Source: Bradyrhizobium sp. ISRA430 (GTDB lineage: Bacteria; Pseudomonadota; Alphaproteobacteria; Rhizobiales; Xanthobacteraceae). Taken from it: a stretch of 64,000 bases of DNA. Each line of letters begins with the position of its first letter. Position 1 is the first letter of the stretch. The notes below the pieces were generated by a model, which was not told where the DNA came from, made no database searches, and worked only from the letters and a program-made list of their open reading frames with translations. The position numbers and the translations under genes were made by a program. Below are positions 55,922-64,000 of this stretch, piece by piece. Location of the stretch: assembly GCF_029909975.1 (NCBI RefSeq), contig NZ_CP094516.1, positions 6,922,501-6,986,500 of the forward strand. The letters are read 5' to 3'.

Positions 55922-56435
55922 AGGTGATTTCACCAGGCCCGGATGAGCGCCGCACTTTTGCGAAATGCAGCCTGAGGATCTGCGGAAGGTCGATTCAGCC
56001 GGTTGGTACGAGGAAAAATATCGATGCTGATCGACCTTCAGCTTCTCGTCGTCATCGGTGTGTGGCCGCTAGATTGTTAAGCTCTTATGTCAAAGTCCAC
56101 TTACCGTTAGCAGGACGCGTGTGGCGAGCGTAGGTCTGCCAATCTATAAGCTGGCCATTTCTGCTTGACCAAAATTCGCCGATTAGCCTCGACTGTTCTC
56201 CCGGCTACCAACGTTTGGGGACGACTTGACTCAGTCGGTGTGGACGGAGCTAACGGCAGAGGGCGACGCGCGTAGCGGAGCGCGTCGAGGCCAGGGCACC
56301 TCAGCCGCGATTACGTCGCGGCTGCTTACACGGACGCACTTACCCGCATCGCTCTCTTCAGCGACATTGGAGGTCCGATGGAATGGAACTTCAGGTGACA
56401 TTGGCTTTCTTGTGCATTCGAAAGAACGCGTTTTG
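55922..56435. other. Intergenic region upstream of the large effector gene
   Basis: No gene. At 56038-56050 the word TTCAGCTTCTCGT resembles the first half of a tts box, but the second half fails. Confidence 0.35.
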
Positions 56436-56453
56436 GTCAGCTAGTCGTCAGTC
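56436..56453 (+). promoter_or_regulatory. Possible degenerate tts box
   Basis: GTCAGCTAGTCGTCAGTC against GTCAGCTTNTCGAAAGCT: the first half and TCG match, about 12 of 17 positions overall. It ends 53 bases before the effector start, closer than usual. Weak. Confidence 0.35.
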
Positions 56454-56506
56454 ACATGGTCTATCCAGACGGGCTGCACATTCGCGACTTTTATCGGAGA
56501 CGAAGC

Positions 56507-58747
56507 ATGACAGGCATTGGCCGAGCCGGCGCATCGGAAGTTGGGGCCGCAGGAGCTGGCAATACCGGAGATGTGAGCGGTTCGAGCGTGGAGCCCAGCC
56601 TGTTCCCGGGAGGACGCAGTCAATCTTTCGATGTCATCATCGAGCGGATGCGCTCTGGGCCTCAAGACAGGACCGCGGCGCTTGACAACTCAAGTTCGGA
56701 GGTGGCAGCGCCCACCCGAGACGAGATAAAGGCAGCAAGGCGAAAAATGGGCGGCCTGTTTGAGGAGCTTGAAGCTAGCCGTCGAGCGGCCCCGCACGCC
56801 CAGACCTTCCAAGAGGCGCAAGAGCTGATCGATCAAGTCGTCAAAGCAGGCTCAACAGTTCTGGAGTACTACGCGGATTTGCCTGCCAATTTGGCGCGTC
56901 GCATTCTGCCCGACGATCGGGCTCGCCGGCTCCGCGATGACACGCTGAACGCGGCCGAAGAATGTAACGCAGTGGCCACCCGGATTATTTACGAGCTGGA
57001 GGACAAAAGAAAGGAAGCATTAGGCTGGCTCCCGAAGATCCAAGACACCGGTACGCCCGCCCAGGTGGCCGGCGCGTTTAAAAGCGTGGCGAAACGCTAT
57101 GCAGCCTGCATGGAATGGTGGGGGAAGAAGGTGTTGCGCTCGGAGCGGATGCAGTCTGTCTGCGCGGCTACTGCCAACTTGCCAAGCAGCACGCCCGAGA
57201 TGCGCAAGGCCGAAGAGGCCGCACTAAGACTGCATACCGGCTGGGCTCTCAATACGAAGTGCATGTATCTGCAAGCGCGGATCGCTCTCGCGGAGCTCTT
57301 GATTGACTCGCGAGCGAGCACGCTCGACCCAGACGTGCGCGATGCCTTGATGGAGGAGAGCGGGCGGGCGCGTCTGCTCGGGACCTTCGTCGAGGATGTT
57401 TTTCCGGCATTCGTCTCCACGTGCGACGCCGTTCTGTACCGCGATGGAGCAGTGCTTGACGCGGAGCATCGCGCCGTTCTGGAAGGAGTCATGGAGCGGC
57501 TTTCGGAATTTGCATCCGGGCTGAGCGGCATCGTTGCCAGCCTGAGGCAGATCGGAACGGGAGCTGAAGTTCCCCTGCAGTTGCTAGACGAGATCGTGGA
57601 AGGGGCGTGGGTGACCGCGAACGAGGTTATGCGGCTGCTGGCATTGCAGCCAAGTACGCCAGCTACAATCGAACCGCCCGCTTGGGCCGTGCTGCCGGAA
57701 AATACTGCCGGGGTGAGCCAAGGCACTCCAGGTCGCAGAAAAGGAAAAGGAAAAGAGAAAGGAAGGCGCGCAGCGGCTGCCGGCGAGGGGAGTTCAACGG
57801 CCAGCTCATCCGAGTCGCAACGGCCCGATGGCGCTACGGCCCCGGCGCGCAAGGTTATCGTGCGCTCAGATCTCGGTACCAAGAAGCTCGCTACCACCGA
57901 GGAAGCACGTGCCTCATCCGCTGCAACCGATCACCTCCAGATGTGGCAGGCGCCGCCGTCCAAGGAAGCTTTGGCGGGATTACTTGAGCGATTGGACAAG
58001 CTGCTGCAGTTCGATCTGCCGGCTCAGCAGAGGGCGGTCTCGCAGACGCGCCAGATGAAGCCCGAGGACGCCGAACACGTCTTGGATCGGGTTATCACGC
58101 ACTTGCAGACGCAGGCCGCCGAGATTGAGGCCTGTGTGGCCGCGCTGCAGGAGCCTCGCCGACGTGGCTTGCTCACGCCTTCGCAACTTCCCGAAGTGCA
58201 CGATAAAATAGTCCGGCTCAACGGGATGGGGTCCGAGCTGCAGGGGCAGGCAAAATCATTGAAAGCGCGGAAGGCAGCGATCACGAGCGATTGCATGAAG
58301 ACCTACCCGTTTCCTTCGCAAGAGTATCTCGAGCAGTTGCGCGCGGCGGGGGAACTGGAGTCAGTGGGTCCACCGCAAGCGTTGAAGGGAGAGCCAGGTA
58401 AGCTATTCGAGATCAAGCTGCAGCCCAAGGCGCTTGGCAGCGGCGCAATGCCAAGGCCGATGTGGGTGCACATCCATACCGAGCGGCCGGTTTATGCTTG
58501 GCAATTGGCAACGTTGGGCGATCGCGCATTCGCCGCATGCCACGTGAAGTCCGACGAACAGCGCGGATACAATCAGCATTGGCAGAACGCTCGAGCCGCC
58601 GAGGGCCACGAGAACGTCGTGATCCACCGCGGCAAGCTGACGCCTGCGTTCTGTAGGTCCTTGTTGAGCACCGCCGCTGGCCAGCCGTGGCAGCCCCTTC
58701 CCGATCCCGGGCACGTTTCAGCGCACATGGCTCGACTGGGGATCTAG
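56507..58747 (+). CDS. Large putative type III effector, unknown family
   Basis: The frame opens at 56456; ATG 56507 after CGGAGACGA gives a Gly/Ser/Ala-rich N-terminus (TGIGRAGASEVGAAGAGNTGD), the usual look of a type III secretion signal. The 746-residue protein is largely helical, with possible coiled coils near 70-130 and 500-600. A basic cluster GRRKGKGKEKGRR near residue 409 could be a nuclear localisation signal. A globular C-terminal domain has PMWVHIHTERPVYAWQLATLGDRAFAACHVKSDEQRGYNQ-like strands and helix. I recognise no enzyme motif. A degenerate tts box precedes it. Secretion in plant cells is plausible but inferred. Confidence 0.6.
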   Translation: MTGIGRAGASEVGAAGAGNTGDVSGSSVEPSLFPGGRSQSFDVIIERMRSGPQDRTAALDNSSSEVAAPTRDEIKAARRKMGGLFEELEASRRAAPHAQTFQEAQELIDQVVKAGSTVLEYYADLPANLARRILPDDRARRLRDDTLNAAEECNAVATRIIYELEDKRKEALGWLPKIQDTGTPAQVAGAFKSVAKRYAACMEWWGKKVLRSERMQSVCAATANLPSSTPEMRKAEEAALRLHTGWALNTKCMYLQARIALAELLIDSRASTLDPDVRDALMEESGRARLLGTFVEDVFPAFVSTCDAVLYRDGAVLDAEHRAVLEGVMERLSEFASGLSGIVASLRQIGTGAEVPLQLLDEIVEGAWVTANEVMRLLALQPSTPATIEPPAWAVLPENTAGVSQGTPGRRKGKGKEKGRRAAAAGEGSSTASSSESQRPDGATAPARKVIVRSDLGTKKLATTEEARASSAATDHLQMWQAPPSKEALAGLLERLDKLLQFDLPAQQRAVSQTRQMKPEDAEHVLDRVITHLQTQAAEIEACVAALQEPRRRGLLTPSQLPEVHDKIVRLNGMGSELQGQAKSLKARKAAITSDCMKTYPFPSQEYLEQLRAAGELESVGPPQALKGEPGKLFEIKLQPKALGSGAMPRPMWVHIHTERPVYAWQLATLGDRAFAACHVKSDEQRGYNQHWQNARAAEGHENVVIHRGKLTPAFCRSLLSTAAGQPWQPLPDPGHVSAHMARLGI

Positions 58748-59488
58748 TGAGTGGGCTGTCTTGCGGTGAGCCGTTCGGTGGCAGCCTTCATGCCTTCGGA
58801 TCGGCTCGGTGGATTGCCTGAGCAGCGCCGAGCCCTCTTGGGCCCATCTTACAAAAAGATGGAACTGGGAGAGAATGCACCTCACGCGAGGGGTAGCAGA
58901 CGGCGATCCCGGAGGATTGTCCACAAGCAAGCTGCCATTCCGAGGTGTGGCAAACATCGGCGCTCGGGCGAGAAGCTAGGCCGCTGAGCATTGCAGACCG
59001 AAAACATGTACCTGATGCCGGCGGCGATCCGCTCGGATGTAACAGTGCTTTCGCCTGTTTGCCCGCTGCAAGCTGGCGCGCAAACCCTCGGCGGAGCTTC
59101 AACGGATCGCGGACGGTTCGGTGGCACGGGAGCTGAGCATCACGGCCGCTTTGACGAATCGGATCGGGCGGTGCACAACAACGCGGCCTGTTTGCTACTC
59201 TTGCATAAGGCTACGACGGCCCCAGCATCAAGCCTCCTTGGCCCCCAAAGATGCTGGGGCTGTCGTTCTTCCTCGAGCGTCTCTAGCCAAGTGGCGTCGG
59301 AGCTGCTTCGCTTCAACTGCAATGGCGCGCCGAGCCGCCCCGACGATCCCAATATATGGGCGTATGGTCTGTCATGTCGCTGCTTGTTCAGTCGCCGTCA
59401 CGAGCGACCGACGGCGGCATCGCCCGAACAGCAGCTTCCACCGCCCGATCAGCTTGGCGGAGGCGGTCCATTGAGTTAAGGCCCGAGC
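58748..59488. other. Stretch without a recognisable gene, with one strong inverted repeat
   Basis: About 740 bases, no family found in any frame. The only clear feature is the inverted repeat listed at 59215-59264. Confidence 0.4.
59215..59264. repeat. Inverted repeat able to form a hairpin
   Basis: GACGGCCCCAGCATC pairs with GATGCTGGGGCTGTC across a 20-base loop, with one G-T wobble at most in the arms. No T-run follows, so a factor-independent terminator is unlikely. It may be an insertion-element end or a regulator site. Confidence 0.55.
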
Positions 59489-59794
59489 TCACGATAGCAA
59501 CCCGTACATAGGTCTGACCGTCTTTTTTAGCTCGATGCCATGCGCCCTAAGCACCCGGTGCATCGCCGCGCCTTTGATCTCGCGAGCGATCTCGTTGACA
59601 ATTTGAGGTCCGACCGTTCGCTCGGCATCGGCATCGCCCGTTAGGCCTGCTTCGGCGAGCCGTTGGTTCAGCCGAGCGTGAAACTCGTCCTCCATCGCGT
59701 CGACGAGCTGCTCCTCAATTGCTGCATGATCTTCGGGAACACGCTCGCGGGTCAACCCGGCTCTCCCCTCGCGGCGCCGCATGTGCGGGACCAT
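59489..59794 (-). pseudogene. C-terminal fragment of a NEL-domain E3 ligase
   Basis: The minus-strand frame gives the last part of a NopM-type NEL domain (EEQLVDAMEDEFHARLNQRLAEAGLTGDADAERTVGPQIVNEIAREIKGAAMHRVL). The catalytic Cys region and the leucine-rich repeats are absent. It differs from the 19.9 kb copy (QRLAEAGLTGDADAE against QWLADHQRTSDAEPP), so it comes from another NopM paralogue. Not functional by itself. Confidence 0.75.
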
Positions 59795-59962
59795 GCAAGC
59801 CGACTGTCGCCTTGCTCGGACGATACAGTCGGATTCAAGAAACGCTTAACTCGAGTGCTCCCAGACATGCATCGACCACTCCGAGGCTCCTCCAGCGTTC
59901 GATCAAGCAGATTGCAGGTTCCGAGCGGGCTAACATCGAGCCGTACGGTGATGTCCGGACTT

Positions 59963-60009
59963 ATCCATTCCCTAGATAGATCTGATCAAGAAAATCAATT
60001 TTACCGCTT
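59963..60009 (+). promoter_or_regulatory. nod box (NodD binding site)
   Basis: The 47 bases align without gaps with the rhizobial nod-box consensus. ATCCAT is at the start, GAT follows at the right spacing (59975), ATC at 59985-59987 gives the second half-site, and AATCAATTTTACC at 59993-60005 matches AATCRATTTTACC. Mismatches are a few bases in the middle and the last AATC, which is GCTT. It points right, and the first frame downstream is the small secreted peptide 60 bases away. Confidence 0.85.
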
Positions 60010-60069
60010 ACAGCGTCCTCATATAGACGCGAGGAGGGTTGGGGCCAACCTAGGGAAGCGATTTCTCGG

Positions 60070-60276
60070 ATGAAAACGTCTGTGTTAGTGACAGCGAGCG
60101 CCCTCGCGCTTGCAACGGCGGCGGTGCCTCCTTTTGCCGCAACAGTTGCCGCGCAACCGGTCGCCGCCAGGGTGCATTTGGCCGATACTTCGTATCCTCA
60201 GTGCGCGGACGACCCGTTGGATGGTATCTGCGACCTGTTTTTTTGTTTGACCGATCCCTCGTGCGTGCGACACTGA
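60070..60276 (+). CDS. Small secreted four-cysteine peptide, nod-box-controlled
   Basis: 68 residues: MKTS, a hydrophobic core (VLVTASALALATAAVPPFAATVAA) ending in a signal-peptidase type AxA site near residue 28, then a mature part of about 40 residues with four cysteines (CADDPLDGICDLFFCLTDPSC). The mature part is acidic, and the cysteines could form two disulphides in the periplasm or outside. It is the only gene directly downstream of the nod box, so flavonoid/NodD induction is likely. The gene is too small to place in a family by eye. The ribosome site (GGGAAG) is rather far, 13 bases, from the ATG. Confidence 0.65.
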   Translation: MKTSVLVTASALALATAAVPPFAATVAAQPVAARVHLADTSYPQCADDPLDGICDLFFCLTDPSCVRH

Positions 60277-60639
60277 GAACGGAAAACAACTCAAGCAGAG
60301 AATGAGGATCGAGCCTCGTGCGGCCGCTTGCTCCAACAGCGGCCGCGCCCTCATGCCGTACAGTTACAATGGCAGATGGTGCAGGCAGCGCCATCTTATT
60401 CAAAGTGATCGCTCACTTTCAGCCAGTCGGTGGCTACCGCGCAACCGCCGCATCGGCGAAGGTTGGGTAGACGGGAAAAGCCGGCTTAGAGCGCCACGCT
60501 GTGTTCCGCTGCGAGCCCGTGCTCGATCCAAAACTGATCAAATCATAAGCATCTATTGCTTTTCCATGCCGCGCACATGGCTCTTCGGTTCGATGGTTCG
60601 CATTTCGGACGTCATGGATGTCCATTCTTCCCGCTATGC
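60277..60639. other. Intergenic region after the peptide gene
   Basis: No gene supported. GCGGCCGC occurs twice at 60320-60327 and 60339-60346, each self-complementary and able to pair with the other over an 11-base loop. This may act as the end of the peptide transcript, though no T-run follows. Confidence 0.4.
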
Positions 60640-61986
60640 CTAGGGTAGCCGTCGTGGCGTCAGGAAGGATCGTTTTTGGTTGGGTCTAAAATTCAGTGGC
60701 GCCGTCTCCGGCATCATGAGCATGGCAAAGAGCCCGGCCGCGCTCGCGAAAAGCATGTACCATGCGGGCACGAGTGCGCTCCCGGTAAGGTGGATCAGCC
60801 AGGTGACGATTGGTTGAGCTGTGCCTCCGAAAATCGCTATCGCAAAAGCGTAAATCGTCGCGAAGGCGCCACCACGAATGTTTCTGGGCAAACCTTCGGC
60901 CATGCTCACGTAGAAGGCGCTATACGGAATCGTTCCGATCAGGGTGAGGGCGCCGAGACCTCCTAGAAGTGCGAAGGCACTGCGGCTCTCTGCAATCCAC
61001 AAGAATACCGGATAGGTCATCAGCAATGCAGTAACCTGCGGCCATATCATGATGCGACGACGGCCTGCGCGGTCGGCGAGCAGGCCGCCCAGCGGTGCTG
61101 CAGCAATTCCGACCGCATTGCTGATGAGCGTGGTACCAAAGGCGACCGGCGCGGAAACGTGGAGAGTGTTCATCGCGTAGGTGGTCATATATCCGGTAAC
61201 ATAAGTAGTGATCGTGCAGCTGGCCAAGATGACAAATCCCAAGCACATGATGCGGCGATCGGCACGCGATTGGCCTCCAGGCTCGGAGACCAGAACAGGC
61301 GCCTCGGGCCGGTGCAACGTTTCGGGCAGGACGCTCCGCAACCAAAGTCCAAACGGCAACGTAGCGGCGCCGAGCAACAGCGCGATCCGCCATCCGTACG
61401 CATTTAGAGCTTCGCTTGTCATGGTGAGCGACAGTATTTCTCCAACCAACGCTCCGGCCGTCGCAGCTATCTGTTGGCTCGCGGGCTGAAAAGAGACAGC
61501 AAGACCGCGCGCGTCAGCGGGGGCCGCTTCCATCAAGTAGGCGGTCGTCGGACCCACTTCACCTCCGAGAGCAAAGCCTTGCAGCAAGCGTGCAAACACG
61601 ACCAGCGACGGAGCGGCAAGTCCTATTGTCTCATACGATGGCGTGATAGCTAACAATAGGACCGCGGCACTCATCATGGTGAAGCTGGCGGTCATCGCGG
61701 GGCGTCGGCCGGCCCGATCCGAATACGAGCCGAGCACGATGGCCCCGAGCGGTCTGGTCACAAAACCTGCGCCGAAGGTTGCGAGTGACAGCATCAGGCT
61801 AGCGAACGAGTCGGTTGCCGGGAAGAACGCCTGACCGATCTGTATCGCGAAAAAGCTGTAGGTCCCGAAGTCGTAGAATTCGAGAATATTGCCGATGGTT
61901 GCGCCCAACACGGCGCGGCTCGTCAAGCGTTCGTCTGCGGGATCGAGGACCGGCTCCAGCCTCTCTCGAGTAGATTGCCTCGACAT
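60640..61986 (-). CDS. MFS transporter, metabolite:H+ symporter group
   Basis: 448 residues with twelve membrane segments. The start (GATIGNILEFYDFGTYSFFA) and the GSYSDRAGRRPAM loop between helices 2 and 3 are typical of the MHS family (ProP, ShiA, CitA), as is RLLQGFALGGEVGPTTAYLMEAAP with its conserved GGE. A second DRAGRRR loop lies near residue 300. These carriers take up organic acids, osmolytes or shikimate with protons; the substrate is not predictable here. It is convergent with the peptide gene and shows no obvious regulator site. Confidence 0.92.
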   Translation of the reverse strand: MSRQSTRERLEPVLDPADERLTSRAVLGATIGNILEFYDFGTYSFFAIQIGQAFFPATDSFASLMLSLATFGAGFVTRPLGAIVLGSYSDRAGRRPAMTASFTMMSAAVLLLAITPSYETIGLAAPSLVVFARLLQGFALGGEVGPTTAYLMEAAPADARGLAVSFQPASQQIAATAGALVGEILSLTMTSEALNAYGWRIALLLGAATLPFGLWLRSVLPETLHRPEAPVLVSEPGGQSRADRRIMCLGFVILASCTITTYVTGYMTTYAMNTLHVSAPVAFGTTLISNAVGIAAAPLGGLLADRAGRRRIMIWPQVTALLMTYPVFLWIAESRSAFALLGGLGALTLIGTIPYSAFYVSMAEGLPRNIRGGAFATIYAFAIAIFGGTAQPIVTWLIHLTGSALVPAWYMLFASAAGLFAMLMMPETAPLNFRPNQKRSFLTPRRLP

Positions 61987-63337
61987 CCTCGACCTAATCT
62001 GAAGCGCGCTCCCTCACCCAAACATTTTGGCCAGGGAGGTCGTACTGTTGCATTCCACTCGCCGAACTCGTCCCTCACGGCCATTGCGCCAGTCAACATG
62101 TGGGCTGAAGCGTGTCACGACGAAGCTCACCGTAACGTCTGCAATAAAAATGCCTGTCTCCGCGCCACCATTTAGCCCTTGATCTGATGGTGGGCCTGGC
62201 CGGCAGGACAAATATGCGGACTTGCTGCAGTTGTCGGGCGCCGCAGACATTGAGCGGCTGTGGCGAGTTTGCGACAAATTGGCGGGCGCCGAACACGAGT
62301 CTCCACGACTCGAGCCATTTCAGCGTCGCCTGGTTGCGTCCACACCTTAAGGAGCAGTGGGCCACGCCCTTCACCGCCAGGCGCTTGCCCCCACTCAGGG
62401 CGCCTGCGGCGGTTTCTCGCGCGCGTGCAACATCACCATTTATAGGTGCTTCACTTACGGCCGCTCACGGGTCGCTCGCATCTGGCGACAATAAAGACCC
62501 AGACCGTCCGTCATCCGTGCGTTCGGCGCCGCTCGCCGTGCATCTCGGCTATCTCCGGCGCGAGGGGGACCCCGCGACGGGGACAAGGCGCGGCGTATTC
62601 GGCCCCGTGCCGACGATGCCGATCTCATGTTGTTCGGTGAGCGCTGCAAAGTTTCAAGGTCGTACATCTTGGTCAGCCACTTGGGGAGCTGTTAACGCAA
62701 ATCAGTGACGCCTCACGTAGGAGCTACCGTTCGTGTGCCCGGACGGGCGAGCACGAATGCGGTCTACGTTTCTTCGCCAACGGACCGTTGGAATGAGAAT
62801 TCACTCGTGTCCTGAATAAGGAAATTATCGTAATTCGTACACGCGGTGTTGAAGTCGCCGCTGAAATGTCCGCTTCGTCTAAGCGCGCCCTGACACGGCC
62901 GCCATCTGCATGACGCTGAGCGTCAATAGCAGCCGGGACAAGGTTGGCCGTTCGTATTGCCTCACCTGAGGATGTAACATTCCGCTTGACCGATGTAGCT
63001 CCGGCTGTCAGTCGGAGGTTGCATCATGGCGCGCAGGATCGGAGGCACTGGAGACGTCGCGGAGTGGCCATTACACGCAGTGGCAGCCGCAGCTCCGGGA
63101 TCAGCGGCACCGCCGCGCCTGAATGATCGTCTCGGCTGCTTTGCGTCTGAGCGATCGTTCTTCATCCAATCAGGCGAGCAGTTCGCTCCGCGGTTGCCGG
63201 ACCCTCACGTAGGTCGCGCTCTCGTCTGTTTTCGCGCTGGCGCGGCTACGGTTCAGGCGGAACGAGATTTGGCTCGGAGATGATCGCAACAGACGTGGCA
63301 GATGCGGCCGCGGGTTTGTCTCCCTTCTTCGACCTTT
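61987..63337. other. Long stretch without a recognisable gene
   Basis: About 1.35 kb. Several short frames exist on both strands, none with a family. The MFS promoter should be at its left end and the tts box of the last gene is at its right end. Confidence 0.4.
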
Positions 63338-63354
63338 GTCAGCTTCTCGAAAGC
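63338..63354 (+). promoter_or_regulatory. tts box (TtsI binding site)
   Basis: GTCAGCTTCTCGAAAGC matches the rhizobial tts-box core at every position. It lies 132 bases before the start of the last gene, on the same strand. It predicts expression with the type III secretion system through the NodD-TtsI cascade. Confidence 0.9.
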
Positions 63355-63486
63355 CAGCCTCTTTAACATTCGAACTTGGCCTCTCGATGACGAAGCCGCC
63401 CATGTCTGAATTCGTAACGAACTTCAGCTCACTCCCTGGGGAGATCTTCAAGAGGCCTTTGTTCTCATAATAGAAAGGAGAGCTTT

Positions 63487-64000
63487 ATGGATCCGAACCC
63501 GATCAACAATGCCCGTTCACCAGAATCACCAACGGCGCACGTCTGGACACAGGAAGATCATGATTTGTTCAGTCAGATCATGAATGAAGCTGGACCATCA
63601 TCATCTGCTGCACCTGAGGAAGCGGTAGATGTCTCATTCGCCGCTCCCCAGAGATTTTCACACGGTTCGCAAATCGCGCCTGACTTCATGGTCGAAAGGC
63701 TGTTCCACCAGGGTCTCTTGCCGGACTCGGACCAGCCGACGATGACCTATGAAATCCGAGGTCACCGCTACACGGCCGGTTTGGATGGGTCCAATCGCGT
63801 TCTTCTTTTTCATAACCCTGCGGAGGACCAAGTGGTTGGGGCCGGCCGGGCGGGGCTACCGGAATTCGGAGCTTTCTGGACGGAGCACCGGCGCTTCGGA
63901 ACGCCGCTACCACAGCAATGGGCCACACCTGCCCTGATGGACAAGCTGCGCGAAGAAGGTTTCATGCCGACCGAAAATAACCCGACAACAATCCAGCTTA
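63487..64000 (+). CDS. Putative type III effector, 3' end outside window
   Basis: ATG 63487 follows AGAAAGGAGAGC and the frame stays open to the end (171 codons seen). The N-terminus is polar and Ser/Pro-rich (DPNPINNARSPESPTA), as in type III effectors. At 63674-63820 lies one copy of the shared module (ERLFHQGLLPDSDQPTMTY...HRYTAGL), and a second begins at about 63923 (KLREEGFMPTENNPTT). A clear tts box upstream makes this the best-supported type III substrate in the window. The catalytic domain, if any, lies beyond the edge. Confidence 0.75.
   Translation, partial: MDPNPINNARSPESPTAHVWTQEDHDLFSQIMNEAGPSSSAAPEEAVDVSFAAPQRFSHGSQIAPDFMVERLFHQGLLPDSDQPTMTYEIRGHRYTAGLDGSNRVLLFHNPAEDQVVGAGRAGLPEFGAFWTEHRRFGTPLPQQWATPALMDKLREEGFMPTENNPTTIQL

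Noticed and set aside
60320..60346. Twin GCGGCCGC as a factor-independent terminator
   Set aside because: No T-run follows; it is reported only as a possible hairpin.
1..64000. CRISPR arrays
   Set aside because: No series of regularly spaced direct repeats was seen and no cas-like protein is present.

Overview
The window looks like part of a symbiosis island of a nodulating alphaproteobacterium, most likely Bradyrhizobium; the genus is inferred from gene types and promoter motifs, not from a marker gene. Binding sites for three symbiosis regulators can be read directly. There are TGT-N10-ACA NifA sites paired with sigma-54 promoters (near 3.8, 15.8 and 48.8 kb), one near-consensus nod box (60.0 kb), and one clear tts box for the type III regulator TtsI (63.3 kb). 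Insertion-sequence debris, broken genes and long empty stretches are common, as expected of an accessory island.

1-19.1 kb is a type VI secretion (T6SS) locus: tssF (cut by the window edge), tssG, then tagH-tssJ-tssK-tssL-tssM as one tightly packed operon, a PpkA-like kinase, vgrG and hcp. tssA, tssB, tssC, tssE and clpV are not in the window. An AvrRpt2-like C70 cysteine protease sits between tssG and tagH. A modular repeat protein lies on the opposite strand between the kinase and vgrG. The tagH operon and vgrG each have a NifA/sigma-54 promoter, and the two promoter-leader regions are diverged copies of one another. This suggests that the apparatus and its spike are made in nitrogen-fixing bacteroids.

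20-31 kb (minus strand) holds a decayed NopM-like E3 ubiquitin ligase, an IS630 element, and an operon DUF2169/pentapeptide - pentapeptide - DUF4150 PAAR-like - 318-residue protein - DUF3540 - TPR/glycosyltransferase-like. This gene set is usually a T6SS tip and effector-loading module. 31-37 kb holds a trehalose-6-phosphate synthase with an extra C-terminal region, a frameshifted second C70 protease, and an M35-type metalloprotease whose stop overlaps the start of a small gene that could be its immunity partner. 37-41 kb is debris: inositol-phosphatase, ethanolamine ammonia-lyase, recombinase and IS66 fragments.

41.7-48.3 kb is an intact operon of a flavin monooxygenase and a peptide/nickel-type ABC transporter. 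48.8-55.9 kb is a third NifA/sigma-54 unit: a pentapeptide-repeat protein, a divergent PanC-like ligase, an IS66 insertion, a cytochrome P450 and a small membrane protein. 56.5-64 kb holds a large putative type III effector, a second NEL ligase fragment, a nod-box-preceded tiny secreted four-cysteine peptide, an MFS transporter, and a tts-box effector that runs off the end.

A short module (roughly G-[LV]-[LM]-P, six residues, a beta strand, then YTA or YAA) recurs in four otherwise unrelated proteins: the repeat protein at 13.5 kb, the OtsA fusion, the M35 protease and the 3'-terminal effector. It appears to be a shared building block of the secreted proteins of this island.
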